Positions 46,457-55,859 of a stretch of 64,000 nucleotides of DNA are shown here, piece after piece. Location of the stretch: positions 186,001-250,000 of the forward strand of contig NZ_BMYU01000005.1 of assembly GCF_014652435.1 (NCBI RefSeq), in the 5' to 3' direction. Each line of letters starts with the position of its first letter. Position 1 is the first letter of the stretch. The DNA is from Cognatundibacterium squillarum (GTDB lineage Bacteria > Pseudomonadota > Gammaproteobacteria > Burkholderiales > Burkholderiaceae_D). The position numbers and the translations under genes are program-made. The notes below the pieces were generated by a model. That model did no database searches. It saw only the letters and a program-made list of their open reading frames with translations, and was not told where the DNA came from.

Positions 46457-47626
46457 TTATTTGCTGAGTAAACGCATCGCACGATCCAGTCCGTCCAGCG
46501 TCACCGGAAACATTCGGCCCGCCATCAGTTGCTGCATGATGGCGATGGATTGCCGGTACTGCCACAATCCTTCCGGTTCCGGATTCAGCCAGGCTGCTTT
46601 CGGAAAAGTATTCGTGAAGCGCTGCATCCAGACCGCACCTGCTTCCGGATTGTTATATTCCACTGATCCGCCCGGTTGCAGTATCTCGTATGGACTCATG
46701 GTCGCATCGCCGACAAAGATCAGTTTGGTATCCGGCGGATAGCGGCGCAATACGTCCATGGTCGGAAAACGTTCCGCATGGCGGCGATGGTTGTTTTTCC
46801 ATAAGTAGTCATACACGCAGTTATGAAAGTAGTAGAAATCCAGATGCTTGAATTCACTGCGTGCAGCGGAAAACAATTCTTCGGTCAGCGCAATATGGTC
46901 ATCCATGCTGCCGCCCACATCCAGCAGCATCAGGACTTTAATATTGTTCTTGCGCTCCGGCTGCATACGCAAATCCAGATAGCCCGCATTGTTCGCGGTC
47001 GCCCGAATTGTGTCGTTCAGCGCCAGTTCTTCATGCAGGCCGGTGCGGGCAAATTTCCGCAAGCGGCGTAACGCGATTTTGATATTGCGGGTACCAATGG
47101 CTTTCTGATCGTCGTAATCCTGAAATGCGCGTTGTTCCCAGACCTTCACTGCGCGACGATGTGTGCTTTCGCCACCGATGCGTATGCCTTCCGGGTTATA
47201 GCCGCCATTGCCGAATGGCGATTTGCCGCCAGTACCTATCCACTTACTGCCGCCTTCATGGCGCTCTTTCTGCTCTTTCAGCAATTCCTGCAGTCTGTCC
47301 ATCAGCTTGTCGTAGCCGAATTTTTCCAGCGCTGCCTTTTGCTCCGGCGTCAGTTCGCGTTTCAGGCGTTGCTCCAACCAGTCCAGCGGGATATCAGGAC
47401 GCTTTTCAAATAAGGTGTCGATGCCGCGAAAGTATTTTCCGAAGGCCTGATCAAATTTGTCGTAATGCGCTTCATCCTTCACCAGAATGGTACGCGCCAG
47501 AAAGTAAAAATCGTCGATGCTGAGCATGCCGGCTTCACTTTCCAGTGCAGCCAGCAAATCCAGAAATTCACGAATCGTGACCGGGATGCGTGCATCCCGA
47601 AGGGTATAAAAAAAATCAATCAGCAC
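46457..47626 (-). CDS. VWA domain-containing CoxE-like protein
   Basis: CoxE-like protein of 389 residues with a C-terminal von Willebrand factor A domain; the MIDAS motif is LLDVGGSMDDH (DxGxS) with later VGDATMSPYEI. The N-terminal half is the family's helical part (DARIPVTIREFLDLLAALE, YFLARTILVKDEAHYDKFDQAF). It starts with GTG at the TAGTG junction with the GNAT gene, so it is coupled to it. CoxE-type proteins usually work with a MoxR AAA ATPase encoded next door; none is adjacent here. Role unknown. Confidence 0.9.
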   Translation of the reverse strand: MLIDFFYTLRDARIPVTIREFLDLLAALESEAGMLSIDDFYFLARTILVKDEAHYDKFDQAFGKYFRGIDTLFEKRPDIPLDWLEQRLKRELTPEQKAALEKFGYDKLMDRLQELLKEQKERHEGGSKWIGTGGKSPFGNGGYNPEGIRIGGESTHRRAVKVWEQRAFQDYDDQKAIGTRNIKIALRRLRKFARTGLHEELALNDTIRATANNAGYLDLRMQPERKNNIKVLMLLDVGGSMDDHIALTEELFSAARSEFKHLDFYYFHNCVYDYLWKNNHRRHAERFPTMDVLRRYPPDTKLIFVGDATMSPYEILQPGGSVEYNNPEAGAVWMQRFTNTFPKAAWLNPEPEGLWQYRQSIAIMQQLMAGRMFPVTLDGLDRAMRLLSK

Positions 47627-48225
47627 TACAGACTATCTCCGTTGCGATGCAGGCGGAAGTGCAGATGCTGCTTCACGCCCGGCCATTCATCGAGAAGGAT
47701 ACTATATACCGCGATGTCTCTTACCCGCCCGTCTGGCATGATCATGTGTCGACGCAGTACACCGTCGCGTTTCGCTCCTAACCTTTCAATCGCCGCTTGT
47801 GAGCGGTGGTTCAGCCAGTCCGTACGGAATTCCACGACATTACATCCCCATACCTCAAATGCGTGTTGTAGTAACAGCAGTTTGCAATGGGTGTTCACGC
47901 CGGTACGGTGCATGCTCTCTGCATACCACGTGTAACCGATTTCCACCCGTTTGTTGGCTAGATCCATATTGCAGAAACGGGTTGAACCAATAATAGTGCC
48001 GGATGGCAGGTGGCGGATTGCAAATGTAACGGCGCGGCCTTGTTGCCGCATTTCCATTGCTGATTCAAACCACGCCTTAAAACGCTCAGGGGACGGAATG
48101 GAGGTAAAGAATAATTCCCATAAGCGTCCGTCTGTCGCAGCTGCAGACAAAGCAGGTAAGTGGGAAGCATCCAGTGGTTCAAGTTTTACTAAGCTGCTTT
48201 CCAGTGTCAGGTCTGCCTGATTCAT
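47626..48225 (-). CDS. GNAT N-acetyltransferase
   Basis: RimJ/RimL-type acetyltransferase of 199 residues; the start beginning MNQADL has GGAG 6 bases upstream, whereas a longer reading adds 84 unrelated residues. Characteristic parts are LEPLDASHLPALSAAA, GTIIGSTRFCNMD, VEIGYTWYAESMHRTGVNTHCKLLLLQHAFE and VEFRTDWLNHRSQAAIERLGAKRDGVLRRH. It probably acetylates a protein N-terminus or small molecule; the substrate is unknown. It precedes the VWA gene. Confidence 0.92.
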   Translation of the reverse strand: MNQADLTLESSLVKLEPLDASHLPALSAAATDGRLWELFFTSIPSPERFKAWFESAMEMRQQGRAVTFAIRHLPSGTIIGSTRFCNMDLANKRVEIGYTWYAESMHRTGVNTHCKLLLLQHAFEVWGCNVVEFRTDWLNHRSQAAIERLGAKRDGVLRRHMIMPDGRVRDIAVYSILLDEWPGVKQHLHFRLHRNGDSL

Positions 48226-48376
48226 AGTGACTCCGTTCGATGTTGGAAGAGTAAAATTCACAACAAAACAGTGTAAACCAGTTGCGTACGCCGTAACGCA
48301 GCAGATCTGAAAAATATGCTGCAGCAACTGTAAAAACGTTTTATAATCCTTAGTTCCCTGAAAACCCCGGCGATGC

Positions 48377-48405
48377 TTGCTAACGACCCGTAAAGGCGTT
48401 ATACT
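48377..48405 (+). promoter_or_regulatory. Probable sigma-70 promoter of rpsT
   Basis: TTGCTA (48377-48382), 17 bases, TATACT (48400-48405), about 80 bases before rpsT. The rest of the 48226-48491 gap shows nothing else clear. Confidence 0.65.
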
Positions 48406-48491
48406 GCAAAGCTGTATAGAAATTTTTCGCGGCGTGGCATTTGATTCAAATTTGCTTTGACCCGTCGCTCTGACCACGTTTAGGAAATCTC

Positions 48492-48755
48492 ATGGCAAAT
48501 ACCGCACAAGCACGCAAACGTGCTCGTCAAGCAGTTAAACAAAACGCACACAACTCCAGCCAGCGCTCTGAGCTGCGCACAGCAATCAAAGCTGTTCGTA
48601 AAGCAATCGACGCAGGCGACAAAGCTGCTGCGACTAGCATTTTCCAGTCTTCTGTTTCGACTATCGACAGTATCGCTGACAAGAAAATCATCCACAAAAA
48701 CAAAGCTGCACGTCATAAAAGCCGTCTGGCAGCTGCTTTGAAAGCAATGGCGTAA
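48492..48755 (+). CDS. rpsT: 30S ribosomal protein S20
   Basis: Primary 16S rRNA-binding protein of the small subunit, 87 residues, Lys/Ala/Arg-rich and helical. The family start [21 protein letters not shown] and the end [20 protein letters not shown] are clear. AGGAAA lies 6 bases before the ATG. It has its own promoter and terminator. Confidence 0.98.
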   Translation: MANTAQARKRARQAVKQNAHNSSQRSELRTAIKAVRKAIDAGDKAAATSIFQSSVSTIDSIADKKIIHKNKAARHKSRLAAALKAMA

Positions 48756-48784
48756 TTCGCTGTTTCTTGTTCAGCAGTAAGTGG

Positions 48785-48811
48785 AAAAACCGCAGCATGT
48801 CTGCGGTTTTT
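48785..48811 (+). terminator. Rho-independent terminator of rpsT
   Basis: AAAAACCGCAG and CTGCGGTTTTT with a CATGT loop, 29 bases after the rpsT stop. Confidence 0.93.
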
Positions 48812-48857
48812 GCTTTCCGGCTTCTGTATCCTGCTTCAGGTTGCAGAATGACTGAAT

Positions 48858-48901
48858 AGCAAATAAAAAAACCCGGTTTGCGCCGGGGTTTTTTATTTGC
48901 T
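48858..48901. terminator. Long bidirectional terminator
   Basis: A dyad of 19 positions per arm with one mismatch: AGCAAATAAAAAA plus CCCGG on the left and CCGGG plus TTTTTTATTTGCT on the right, loop TTTGCG. It ends the DUF192 transcript and backs up the rpsT terminator. Confidence 0.9.
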
Positions 48902-48925
48902 GATTCTAATTGCGCTGAATATCAA

Positions 48926-49390
48926 TCAGGATTTACTGCCAAGCGGCACGCCCTCAATTTTGCTGCCAGTTTTGATGCCTTTGGATTTAAACCATCCCTG
49001 ACGCATTTCCAGGGCGTAACGCACATTCTTTTTTGCACAATGTGATTCCAGTGACTGCGGTTGCATATCTTCAATATTCACAATCGTCCCGTCGGCATCC
49101 ATAAATGCAACGGACAGTGGAATGAGTGTATTCTTCATCCACATGCACACCATGGCAGGTGCCTGAAAGTCAAAAATCATGCCTTCATTTAATCCCATCT
49201 GAGTCCGGTTCATCAAACCTACCTGGCGATCTGCTTCAGTCGCAGCAACTTCGGCGCGTATCAGGTGAATGCCGGCGTTCAGTGTGGTAACCGGCAGGCG
49301 GGACTGGGCGATCGTTGCTGAGGCTGACATCAGTAATGCAATGGTCAGTCCGGTATTTTTCAGTGATCGTAAAAACGTTTTTTTCAGCAT
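48926..49390 (-). CDS. DUF192 family exported protein
   Basis: Small exported protein of 154 residues; the start beginning MLKKTFLRSL gives a signal peptide (GLTIALLMSASATIAQS). The DUF192 pattern is clear: EVAATEADRQVGLMNRTQM, GMIFDF, MVCMWMKNTLIPLSVAFMDADGTIVNIEDMQP and RYALEMRQGWFKSKGIKTGS. Biochemical function is unknown for the family. It is the gene after the rluE gene on this strand. Confidence 0.92.
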   Translation of the reverse strand: MLKKTFLRSLKNTGLTIALLMSASATIAQSRLPVTTLNAGIHLIRAEVAATEADRQVGLMNRTQMGLNEGMIFDFQAPAMVCMWMKNTLIPLSVAFMDADGTIVNIEDMQPQSLESHCAKKNVRYALEMRQGWFKSKGIKTGSKIEGVPLGSKS

Positions 49391-49501
49391 AACAGTGTGT
49401 TGAAAATGATAATGATGTAAGTATCCTACCGGAAAAATTCTGCCAGGCAGGTAAGGGCGCGCGAATTTTTGTATCAAATCGTCGCTGAGCGGAGGGCATC
49501 G

Positions 49502-50062
49502 TTATTTCAGCAGGTGTGCTGGGTCTACTTCGACCCAGTCACCGGGCATTAACGGGAAATCTTCCAATGCATAACCTGCAATCGATGTACGTACAAGGCG
49601 CAGGGTAGGGAAGCCGACCGCAGCGGTCATGCGCCTGACCTGCCGGTTTTTTCCTTCGGATAACACCATTGCCAGCCAGCTGGTCGGAATATTTGCACGC
49701 TGGCGTATTGGCGGATTACGTTCCCACAACCATTCCGGCTCTTGTATGCGTATCACTTTACAGGGCTGGGTCACAAAATCACCAAGGTTCAGCGGTTGGC
49801 TCAGTCTGTCCAGTGCAGCTTTGTCAGGAATGCCTTCCACCTGTACCAGATAGGTCTTCGGTAATTTATGGTCGGGGTGGCTGATCAGATTCTGCAGTTT
49901 CCCGTTGTCGGTCAGCAGAACCAGACCTTCACTGTCAGCGTCCAGTCGTCCGGCCGGGTAAATATTGGGAATCGGCAAATATGCTGCTAAAGTGGGTCTG
50001 TCTGGATGCGCAGAGAACTGGCACATCACGTCAAAAGGTTTGTTCAGTAATATGAGTTTCAT
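49502..50062 (-). CDS. rluE: 23S rRNA pseudouridine synthase, RluE type
   Basis: Makes a single pseudouridine in 23S rRNA (U2457 in E. coli). The 186-residue protein has the short RsuA-family form without an S4 domain, as in RluE: KPFDVMCQFS at the start, catalytic Asp in YPAGRLDADSEGLVLLT, KTYLVQVEG, and LSEGKNRQVRRMTAAVGFPTLRLVR. The assignment to RluE rather than RluB/F rests on length and the missing S4 domain. Confidence 0.92.
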   Translation of the reverse strand: MKLILLNKPFDVMCQFSAHPDRPTLAAYLPIPNIYPAGRLDADSEGLVLLTDNGKLQNLISHPDHKLPKTYLVQVEGIPDKAALDRLSQPLNLGDFVTQPCKVIRIQEPEWLWERNPPIRQRANIPTSWLAMVLSEGKNRQVRRMTAAVGFPTLRLVRTSIAGYALEDFPLMPGDWVEVDPAHLLK

Positions 50063-50255
50063 CAGCTTAGTGTAACCTTAATTTTGCAAATTGATGGCAT
50101 CCAGTAAAATAGTAGTGCATAATACGAAATTAAGGTCTTCTGTCTTATATAAGAGTTAATGGTGCATGTGGTGTGTTTCCGGCAATTCTGTAAGCAGACA
50201 CGAGACATAGTCAGTAAAGCGCAACCCGCTAGATCGTCCAACTACGGAGAAAACG

Positions 50256-51509
50256 ATGTATCAACATATTAAAGTACCAGCAGAAGGTCAAAAGATTACG
50301 GTCAATGCCGATTTTTCCCTGAATGTTCCGGATAATCCGATCATCCCTTATATCGAAGGCGATGGTACCGGTGTTGATATCAGCCCGGTCATGATCAAAG
50401 TCGTTGACGCAGCTGTTGCTAAAGCTTACGGCGGCCAACGCAAAATCAGCTGGATGGAAATCTATGCTGGCGAAAAATCCACAAAAGTTTACGGACCTGA
50501 CGTTTGGCTGCCGGAAGAAACACTGCAAGTCCTGAAAGACTACGTAGTTTCTATCAAAGGCCCTCTGACCACTCCTGTTGGCGGCGGTATCCGCTCCCTG
50601 AACGTTGCTCTGCGTCAGGAACTGGATCTGTATGTCTGTCTGCGTCCGGTACGTTACTTCAAAGGCGTTCCATCCCCTGTTCGTGAGCCGGAAAAAACCG
50701 ACATGGTGATCTTCCGTGAAAACTCTGAAGATATCTACGCAGGTATCGAATTTGCGCAAGGCTCTGATCAAGTGAAAAAACTGATCAAGTTCCTGCAAGA
50801 CGAAATGGGCGTGAAAAAAATCCGTTTCCCTGAAACTTCCGGTATTGGTGTTAAACCAGTTTCCGTCGAAGGTACAGAACGTCTGGTACGTAAAGCAATC
50901 CAGTATGCAATCGACAATGACAAACCTTCTGTGACGATCGTTCACAAAGGCAACATCATGAAGTACACCGAAGGTGGATTCCGCGACTGGGCATATGCAC
51001 TGGCACAAAAAGAATTCGGTGCAGAACTGATCGACGGTGGTCCATGGTGCAAATTCAAGAATCCTAAAACAGGTAAAGATATCGTTGTTAAGGATTCCAT
51101 CGCTGATGCGTTCCTGCAGCAAATTCTTCTGCGTCCGGCAGAATACAGCGTTATCGCTACACTGAACCTGAACGGCGATTACATCTCCGACGCGCTGGCA
51201 GCGCAAGTTGGCGGTATCGGTATCGCTCCGGGCGCAAACCTGTCTGATTCCGTTGCAATGTTCGAAGCAACGCACGGTACAGCACCGAAATATGCCGGTA
51301 AAGATTATGTGAACCCAGGTTCTCTGATCCTGTCCGCTGAAATGATGCTGCGTCACATGGGCTGGGTTGAAGCGGCTGACCTGCTGATCACATCGACAGA
51401 AAAAGCGATTACTTCCAAGAAAGTAACTTACGATTTCGCACGTCTGATGGAAGGCGCGACACAGGTTTCCTGCTCCGGCTTCGGCGACGTGATGATCGAA
51501 AACATGTAA
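50256..51509 (+). CDS. icd: NADP-dependent isocitrate dehydrogenase
   Basis: Citric-acid-cycle enzyme that oxidatively decarboxylates isocitrate. The 417-residue homodimeric type is shown by [13 protein letters not shown], the substrate loop [30 protein letters not shown] (phosphorylatable Ser in the Ile-Arg-Ser-Leu-Asn stretch), [39 protein letters not shown] and [30 protein letters not shown] precedes the ATG. It is monocistronic; the 193-base upstream gap is AT-rich and should hold its promoter. Confidence 0.98.
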   Translation: MYQHIKVPAEGQKITVNADFSLNVPDNPIIPYIEGDGTGVDISPVMIKVVDAAVAKAYGGQRKISWMEIYAGEKSTKVYGPDVWLPEETLQVLKDYVVSIKGPLTTPVGGGIRSLNVALRQELDLYVCLRPVRYFKGVPSPVREPEKTDMVIFRENSEDIYAGIEFAQGSDQVKKLIKFLQDEMGVKKIRFPETSGIGVKPVSVEGTERLVRKAIQYAIDNDKPSVTIVHKGNIMKYTEGGFRDWAYALAQKEFGAELIDGGPWCKFKNPKTGKDIVVKDSIADAFLQQILLRPAEYSVIATLNLNGDYISDALAAQVGGIGIAPGANLSDSVAMFEATHGTAPKYAGKDYVNPGSLILSAEMMLRHMGWVEAADLLITSTEKAITSKKVTYDFARLMEGATQVSCSGFGDVMIENM

Positions 51510-51533
51510 TTCAGTTCATTCTGATTTGCAAAG

Positions 51534-51559
51534 AAAAAGCCGGGGAGACCCGGCTTTTT
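51534..51559 (+). terminator. Rho-independent terminator of icd
   Basis: AAAAAGCCGGG and CCCGGCTTTTT with a GAGA loop, 24 bases after the stop codon. Confidence 0.93.
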
Positions 51560-51702
51560 CCGTTTAGTTGCCGGCATATTTGTCAGCATCGTTTGCAGCT
51601 ATCCATAGCTGCCTGAGCGGTTGTTTGCAGAATAAGTATTACCGACAATTAGGCTTCAGTCAGGCTGTTTCTGGTTCAGAATAGATGCGGATTGGCAATA
51701 AA

Positions 51703-51728
51703 AAAAGCCCTGAATAATCAGGGCTTTT
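51703..51728. terminator. Rho-independent terminator of the cold-shock gene
   Basis: AAAAGCCCTGA and TCAGGGCTTTT with an ATAA loop; the T-run on the minus strand suits the cold-shock gene. Confidence 0.92.
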
Positions 51729-51749
51729 ACAAGGAAGTCCGGATCCAGA

Positions 51750-51953
51750 TTAACCGTTTTGGATATTGGATGCTTGCTTGCCTTTAGGGCCTTGCGTGAC
51801 TTCGAACGAGACTTTCTGACCCTCTTTCAGGGTTTTGAAGCCATTCATTTGGATTGCGGAAAAGTGGGCGAACAAATCCTCACCGCCGTCGTCCGGGGTG
51901 ATAAAGCCAAAGCCTTTGGAATCATTGAACCACTTGACGGTACCTGTTGCCAT
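51750..51953 (-). CDS. Cold-shock domain protein (CspA family)
   Basis: Single OB-fold RNA/DNA-binding protein of 67 residues. RNP1 is KGFGFITP and RNP2 is DLFAHFSAI, within [18 protein letters not shown]. Position beside clpS-clpA and icd is conserved in Burkholderiales. A long AT-rich upstream region is consistent with the long structured leaders of such genes, but no start site can be fixed by eye. Confidence 0.97.
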   Translation of the reverse strand: MATGTVKWFNDSKGFGFITPDDGGEDLFAHFSAIQMNGFKTLKEGQKVSFEVTQGPKGKQASNIQNG

Positions 51954-52339
51954 AATGCGTCTTTCAAAGAATAACTGATCACACGAGCCGTAAAAGCAAG
52001 GAAGCTGAATCAGCCCCTTCCAAACCTGCCCCCTTCGTGTTGCTTAAAAACTATTTTTTAACCAACAATGCCATTCTTTGCGGAAAAAAAAGTTTAGTCA
52101 AGAAACTTCACGTCACGATGTTGTATTGTTGTATTCTCAAGAAAAATCTTGTGATTTATGTCACATCAGTTTCATCAACGTCAAAAATTGTGCCTTTCAA
52201 CAGCCTTGTACTGTGGAAAATCGTCGCAATCTGCTAAATAGTAAGAAACAGGGTAACATTTGTGGCAATGCGGAATAAGTGGGCTATTTATTCGCTTATT
52301 ATTGGCATTCAAAGACGGCCAAAGTACTAAAATAAGCGT
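51954..52339. other. Divergent AT-rich region between csp and clpS
   Basis: No gene is supported; short open frames lack ribosome-binding sites. It should contain the leader and promoter of the cold-shock gene and the promoter of clpS-clpA. The clearest element is a CRP-type palindrome at 52150. Confidence 0.6.
52150..52165. promoter_or_regulatory. Perfect CRP/Vfr-type site
   Basis: TGTGATTTATGTCACA matches TGTGA-N6-TCACA exactly in both half sites. It lies 175 bases before the clpS ATG and about 200 bases before the cold-shock ATG, so it could serve either. Confidence 0.55.
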
Positions 52340-52648
52340 ATGGGAACAAAGCAAGAAAACAGTACCGTACTGGAGCGGGAAACGCAAAAGCTGAAACCGC
52401 CTCCAATGTACAAAGTGATATTACTCAATGACGACTATACGCCGATGGAATTCGTCGTGGCGATCGTACAGGAATATTTCAATAAAGACCGTGAGACTGC
52501 GATGCAAATCATGCTCAGGGTTCACCGCGATGGAAAAGGAATTTGTGGCGTGTATCCTAAAGATATTGCGCAGACAAAAGTGGAGCTGGTGTTGACGCAT
52601 GCCAGGCGCGCCGGCCATCCGCTGCAATGTGTGATGGAGGAAGTATGA
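52340..52648 (+). CDS. clpS: ATP-dependent Clp protease adaptor ClpS
   Basis: Adaptor that binds N-degron substrates and delivers them to ClpAP. The 102-residue protein has [28 protein letters not shown] and the late [16 protein letters not shown], with the residues of the N-degron pocket ([14 protein letters not shown]). The N-terminal about 22 residues are flexible and polar. Its stop overlaps the clpA start by four bases (ATGA). Confidence 0.98.
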   Translation: MGTKQENSTVLERETQKLKPPPMYKVILLNDDYTPMEFVVAIVQEYFNKDRETAMQIMLRVHRDGKGICGVYPKDIAQTKVELVLTHARRAGHPLQCVMEEV

Positions 52649-54948
52649 TTGCTCAGGAACTGGAAGTTAGTCTGCATATGGCGTTTGTCGAAGCCAGGCA
52701 GGCACGTTACGAATTCATTACGGTAGAGCACCTTCTGCTGGCATTGCTGGATAATCCGTCTGCAGCGGAAGTACTTCGTGCCTGTGCAGTGAATATCGAG
52801 GATTTGCGCAAAACACTGTCGGTGTTCATAGCAGACAATACGCCTACTGTACCTGGTACAAATGAGGTGGATACACAGCCGACGCTGGGATTTCAGCGCG
52901 TGATTCAGCGTGCAATCATGCACGTTCAGTCTTCCTCTAACGGAAAGAAAGAAGTGACCGGTGCCAATGTGCTGGTCGCAATATTCGGCGAAAAAGATTC
53001 GCACGCCGTGTACTACCTGCATCAGCAGGGAGTGACCCGTCTGGATGTTGTGAATTTCATTTCGCACGGCGTTCGTAAAGATCAGCCGCAGGATACGCAT
53101 AAGTCACACGAAGGAGCCGAGGAAGGGCAGGCTGAATCTGGAGCCCGCGAAAATGCGCTGGATCAGTTTACGCAAAACCTGAACCGCCACGCCGCGGAAG
53201 GAAAAATTGATCCGCTGATTGGCCGTGATTCAGAAGTAGAGCGGGTTATCCAGATTTTATGCCGTCGCCGGAAAAATAACCCTCTGCTGGTCGGTGAAGC
53301 AGGTGTGGGGAAAACGGCGATTGCAGAAGGACTTGCACTGCGCATCGTGCAGGGCGAAGTGCCTGACGTGTTGCAGAATGCAGTGGTCTACTCTCTCGAT
53401 ATGGGGGCATTACTCGCCGGAACCAAGTATCGTGGTGATTTCGAACAGCGCCTGAAAAGTGTTTTGCGTCAGTTACGCGATACCGCACATGGTATTTTGT
53501 TCATTGATGAAATTCATACCATTATCGGTGCTGGCTCAGCATCCGGTGGTACGCTCGATGCATCCAATTTACTGAAACCGGCATTGTCCGGCGGTCAGCT
53601 CAAATGTATCGGTGCAACGACTTATACCGAATACCGCGGTGTGTTTGAGAAGGATCATGCGTTGTCGCGCCGCTTCCAGAAAATTGATGTGGCTGAGCCG
53701 ACGGTTGAGCAAACGGTTCAGATTCTCCGCGGATTGAAATCCAAATTTGAAGAGCATCACAACGTTAAATACTCAGCGTCTGCGCTGACAACAGCAGCTG
53801 AACTGGCGGCACGCTATATCAATGACCGCCATCTTCCGGATAAAGCAATTGATGTGATTGATGAGGCGGGCGCAGCGCAGCGTGTATTGCCGAAGTCCAA
53901 GCAAAAGAAAACGATTGGTAAAGCAGATATCGAAGATATCATTGCCAAAATTGCCCGCATTCCGCCGCAAACGGTGAATCAGGATGATCGTGCTAAGTTA
54001 CAAACGATAGAGCGTGATCTGAAAAATGTTGTATTCGGGCAGGAGCCTGCGATTGAGGCGCTGTCGTCTGCAATCAAAATGGCGCGTGCCGGTCTTGGAA
54101 AAACTGACAAGCCTATCGGTGCTTTCCTGTTCTCCGGTCCAACGGGTGTTGGTAAAACGGAAGTTGCAAAACAGCTGGCATTCACGCTGGGTATTGAGCT
54201 GATTCGTTTCGACATGTCCGAATATATGGAGCGTCATGCGGTCAGTCGTCTGATCGGTGCTCCGCCGGGGTATGTCGGTTTTGATCAGGGCGGATTACTG
54301 ACGGAAGCCATCACAAAGAAACCGCATGCGGTGCTGCTGCTGGATGAGATTGAAAAAGCGCATCCGGATGTTTTCAATATTCTGCTGCAAGTGATGGATC
54401 ACGGCACGCTGACGGACAATAATGGCCGTAAAGCCGATTTCCGTAATGTGATCATCATCATGACGACAAATGCTGGTGCGGAAAGCCTGCAAAAACGCAG
54501 TATCGGCTTCCAGAATACCCGTGAAGCCGGTGATGAAATGGCGGACATCAAACGCATGTTCACACCGGAATTCCGTAATCGACTGGATGCAATCATCAGC
54601 TTCCGTCCATTGAACGAAGAAATCATTCTTCGCGTTGTGGATAAGTTCCTGATGCAGCTGGAAGAGCAGTTGCACGAGAAAAAAGTCGAAGCAGCATTTA
54701 CCGACGCATTGCGTAAATTCCTTGGTAAAAAAGGCTTTGATCCGCTGATGGGCGCACGCCCGATGGCGCGTCTGATTCAGGATCTCATTCGTAAAGCGCT
54801 TGCGGACGAACTACTGTTTGGCCGTCTGGTATCCGGTGGTAAAGTTGTGGTTGATTTAGATGATCAGGATCAGATTCGTCTGGAGTTTTCAGAAGGAGAA
54901 AATGATCCGCCGTCAGGTGCTTCTCAGGAAGTTGCTGAACTGGAATAA
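52645..54948 (+). CDS. clpA: ATP-dependent Clp protease ATP-binding subunit ClpA
   Basis: Hexameric unfoldase of the ClpAP protease. The 767-residue protein has a double Clp-N domain, two AAA+ modules with Walker [14 protein letters not shown] and [13 protein letters not shown], Walker [11 protein letters not shown] and [14 protein letters not shown], and no ClpB middle coiled coil, which makes it ClpA. The IGL-type ClpP loop is likely in the second module. Start at [10 protein letters not shown], overlapping clpS. Confidence 0.98.
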   Translation: MIAQELEVSLHMAFVEARQARYEFITVEHLLLALLDNPSAAEVLRACAVNIEDLRKTLSVFIADNTPTVPGTNEVDTQPTLGFQRVIQRAIMHVQSSSNGKKEVTGANVLVAIFGEKDSHAVYYLHQQGVTRLDVVNFISHGVRKDQPQDTHKSHEGAEEGQAESGARENALDQFTQNLNRHAAEGKIDPLIGRDSEVERVIQILCRRRKNNPLLVGEAGVGKTAIAEGLALRIVQGEVPDVLQNAVVYSLDMGALLAGTKYRGDFEQRLKSVLRQLRDTAHGILFIDEIHTIIGAGSASGGTLDASNLLKPALSGGQLKCIGATTYTEYRGVFEKDHALSRRFQKIDVAEPTVEQTVQILRGLKSKFEEHHNVKYSASALTTAAELAARYINDRHLPDKAIDVIDEAGAAQRVLPKSKQKKTIGKADIEDIIAKIARIPPQTVNQDDRAKLQTIERDLKNVVFGQEPAIEALSSAIKMARAGLGKTDKPIGAFLFSGPTGVGKTEVAKQLAFTLGIELIRFDMSEYMERHAVSRLIGAPPGYVGFDQGGLLTEAITKKPHAVLLLDEIEKAHPDVFNILLQVMDHGTLTDNNGRKADFRNVIIIMTTNAGAESLQKRSIGFQNTREAGDEMADIKRMFTPEFRNRLDAIISFRPLNEEIILRVVDKFLMQLEEQLHEKKVEAAFTDALRKFLGKKGFDPLMGARPMARLIQDLIRKALADELLFGRLVSGGKVVVDLDDQDQIRLEFSEGENDPPSGASQEVAELE

Positions 54949-55000
54949 CAACAAGTGACAGGGGCGGCATGTGCTGCCCTGTTTCATTTTCGGGGGAGAT

Positions 55001-55279
55001 ATGGCGATTCCAAAACCACCGGCATATATGCTGGAATATACAGCGAAAACAATCGAATCTATTTTGTCTGCAGCTGCGATTAACGGTCAGGAAGTGGAAG
55101 TGGATGTCTATAAACGCAGCGATGTTAACGAGCGCACTACGGGCATCGGACGCAGGTTAAAAGATGCGGATGACCAGTTTTTAGTATGTGTCAGCGTTAG
55201 CAGTGGTGTCAATGAGGATTACTGGAGTTATAACATCGTTCGGGAGTCCGCCAGCCGCGCCCGTAAAACGAAACGCTAA
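55001..55279 (+). CDS. Small protein of unknown function (92 aa)
   Basis: Not recognised. The start beginning MAIPKPPAYM is chosen because GGGGGAGA lies just upstream. It is a soluble, mixed-charge protein (YTAKTIESILSAAAINGQEVEVDVYKRSDVNER) ending with a basic SRARKTKR tail, which could bind nucleic acid. It lies 52 bases after clpA and has its own downstream terminator, so it may ride on the clpA transcript. No signal peptide or membrane segment. Confidence 0.65.
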   Translation: MAIPKPPAYMLEYTAKTIESILSAAAINGQEVEVDVYKRSDVNERTTGIGRRLKDADDQFLVCVSVSSGVNEDYWSYNIVRESASRARKTKR

Positions 55280-55310
55280 GCTGCAGTTTCGTTAACTGAT
55301 CGATGCAAAC

Positions 55311-55337
55311 AAAAAGCCGGTTTTGAACCGGCTTTTT
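55311..55337. terminator. Bidirectional rho-independent terminator
   Basis: AAAAAGCCGGTT and AACCGGCTTTTT with a TTG loop, between the convergent small gene and dut. Confidence 0.93.
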
Positions 55338-55383
55338 GTTGATACTAAGAGCAAGGCCCGAAGCGATGAAAACTTTCGGGCGC

Positions 55384-55833
55384 TTATTGCTTGCCTGTGC
55401 TGCCGAAACCGCCTTCGCCACGGCTACTGTCACCGAATTCATCAACTACATCGAATTCAACCTGCATCACAGGCACGATGACCAGCTGCGCCAGTCTGTC
55501 CATAGGGTTCAGTGTAAATGTAGTCTGGCTGCGATTCCATGTGGATACCATCAACTGACCCTGATAATCGGAATCGATCAGACCGACCAGATTGCCGAGT
55601 ACGATACCATTTTTATGACCCAGACCACTGCGTGGCAGAATCATCGCTGCGTAACCGGGATCGGCAATATGAATGGCGATACCGGTCGGTATCAGAACCG
55701 TCTGACCCGGTTCGATCGTGAGCGGAGCATCGATACAGGCACGTAAATCCAGACCGGCACTGCCCGGCGTACCGTAAGCCGGTAACTGATCTTTCATGCG
55801 TTGATCAAGAACTTTTAAAGCGACTTTTTTCAT
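55384..55833 (-). CDS. dut: dUTP diphosphatase
   Basis: Trimeric dUTPase that hydrolyses dUTP to dUMP and pyrophosphate, keeping uracil out of DNA and supplying thymidylate synthesis. The 149-residue protein has the five motifs: [39 protein letters not shown] and the C-terminal [11 protein letters not shown]. It is the last gene of ileS-lspA-coaBC-dut. Confidence 0.98.
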   Translation of the reverse strand: MKKVALKVLDQRMKDQLPAYGTPGSAGLDLRACIDAPLTIEPGQTVLIPTGIAIHIADPGYAAMILPRSGLGHKNGIVLGNLVGLIDSDYQGQLMVSTWNRSQTTFTLNPMDRLAQLVIVPVMQVEFDVVDEFGDSSRGEGGFGSTGKQ

Positions 55834-55859
55834 AAGAACTCTTCAGGGAAAAACAAAGA

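Noticed and set aside
52037..52278. Short open frames in the csp-clpS intergenic region
   Set aside because: No ribosome-binding sites, low-complexity composition and no family likeness; the AT-rich region is better explained as leaders and promoters.
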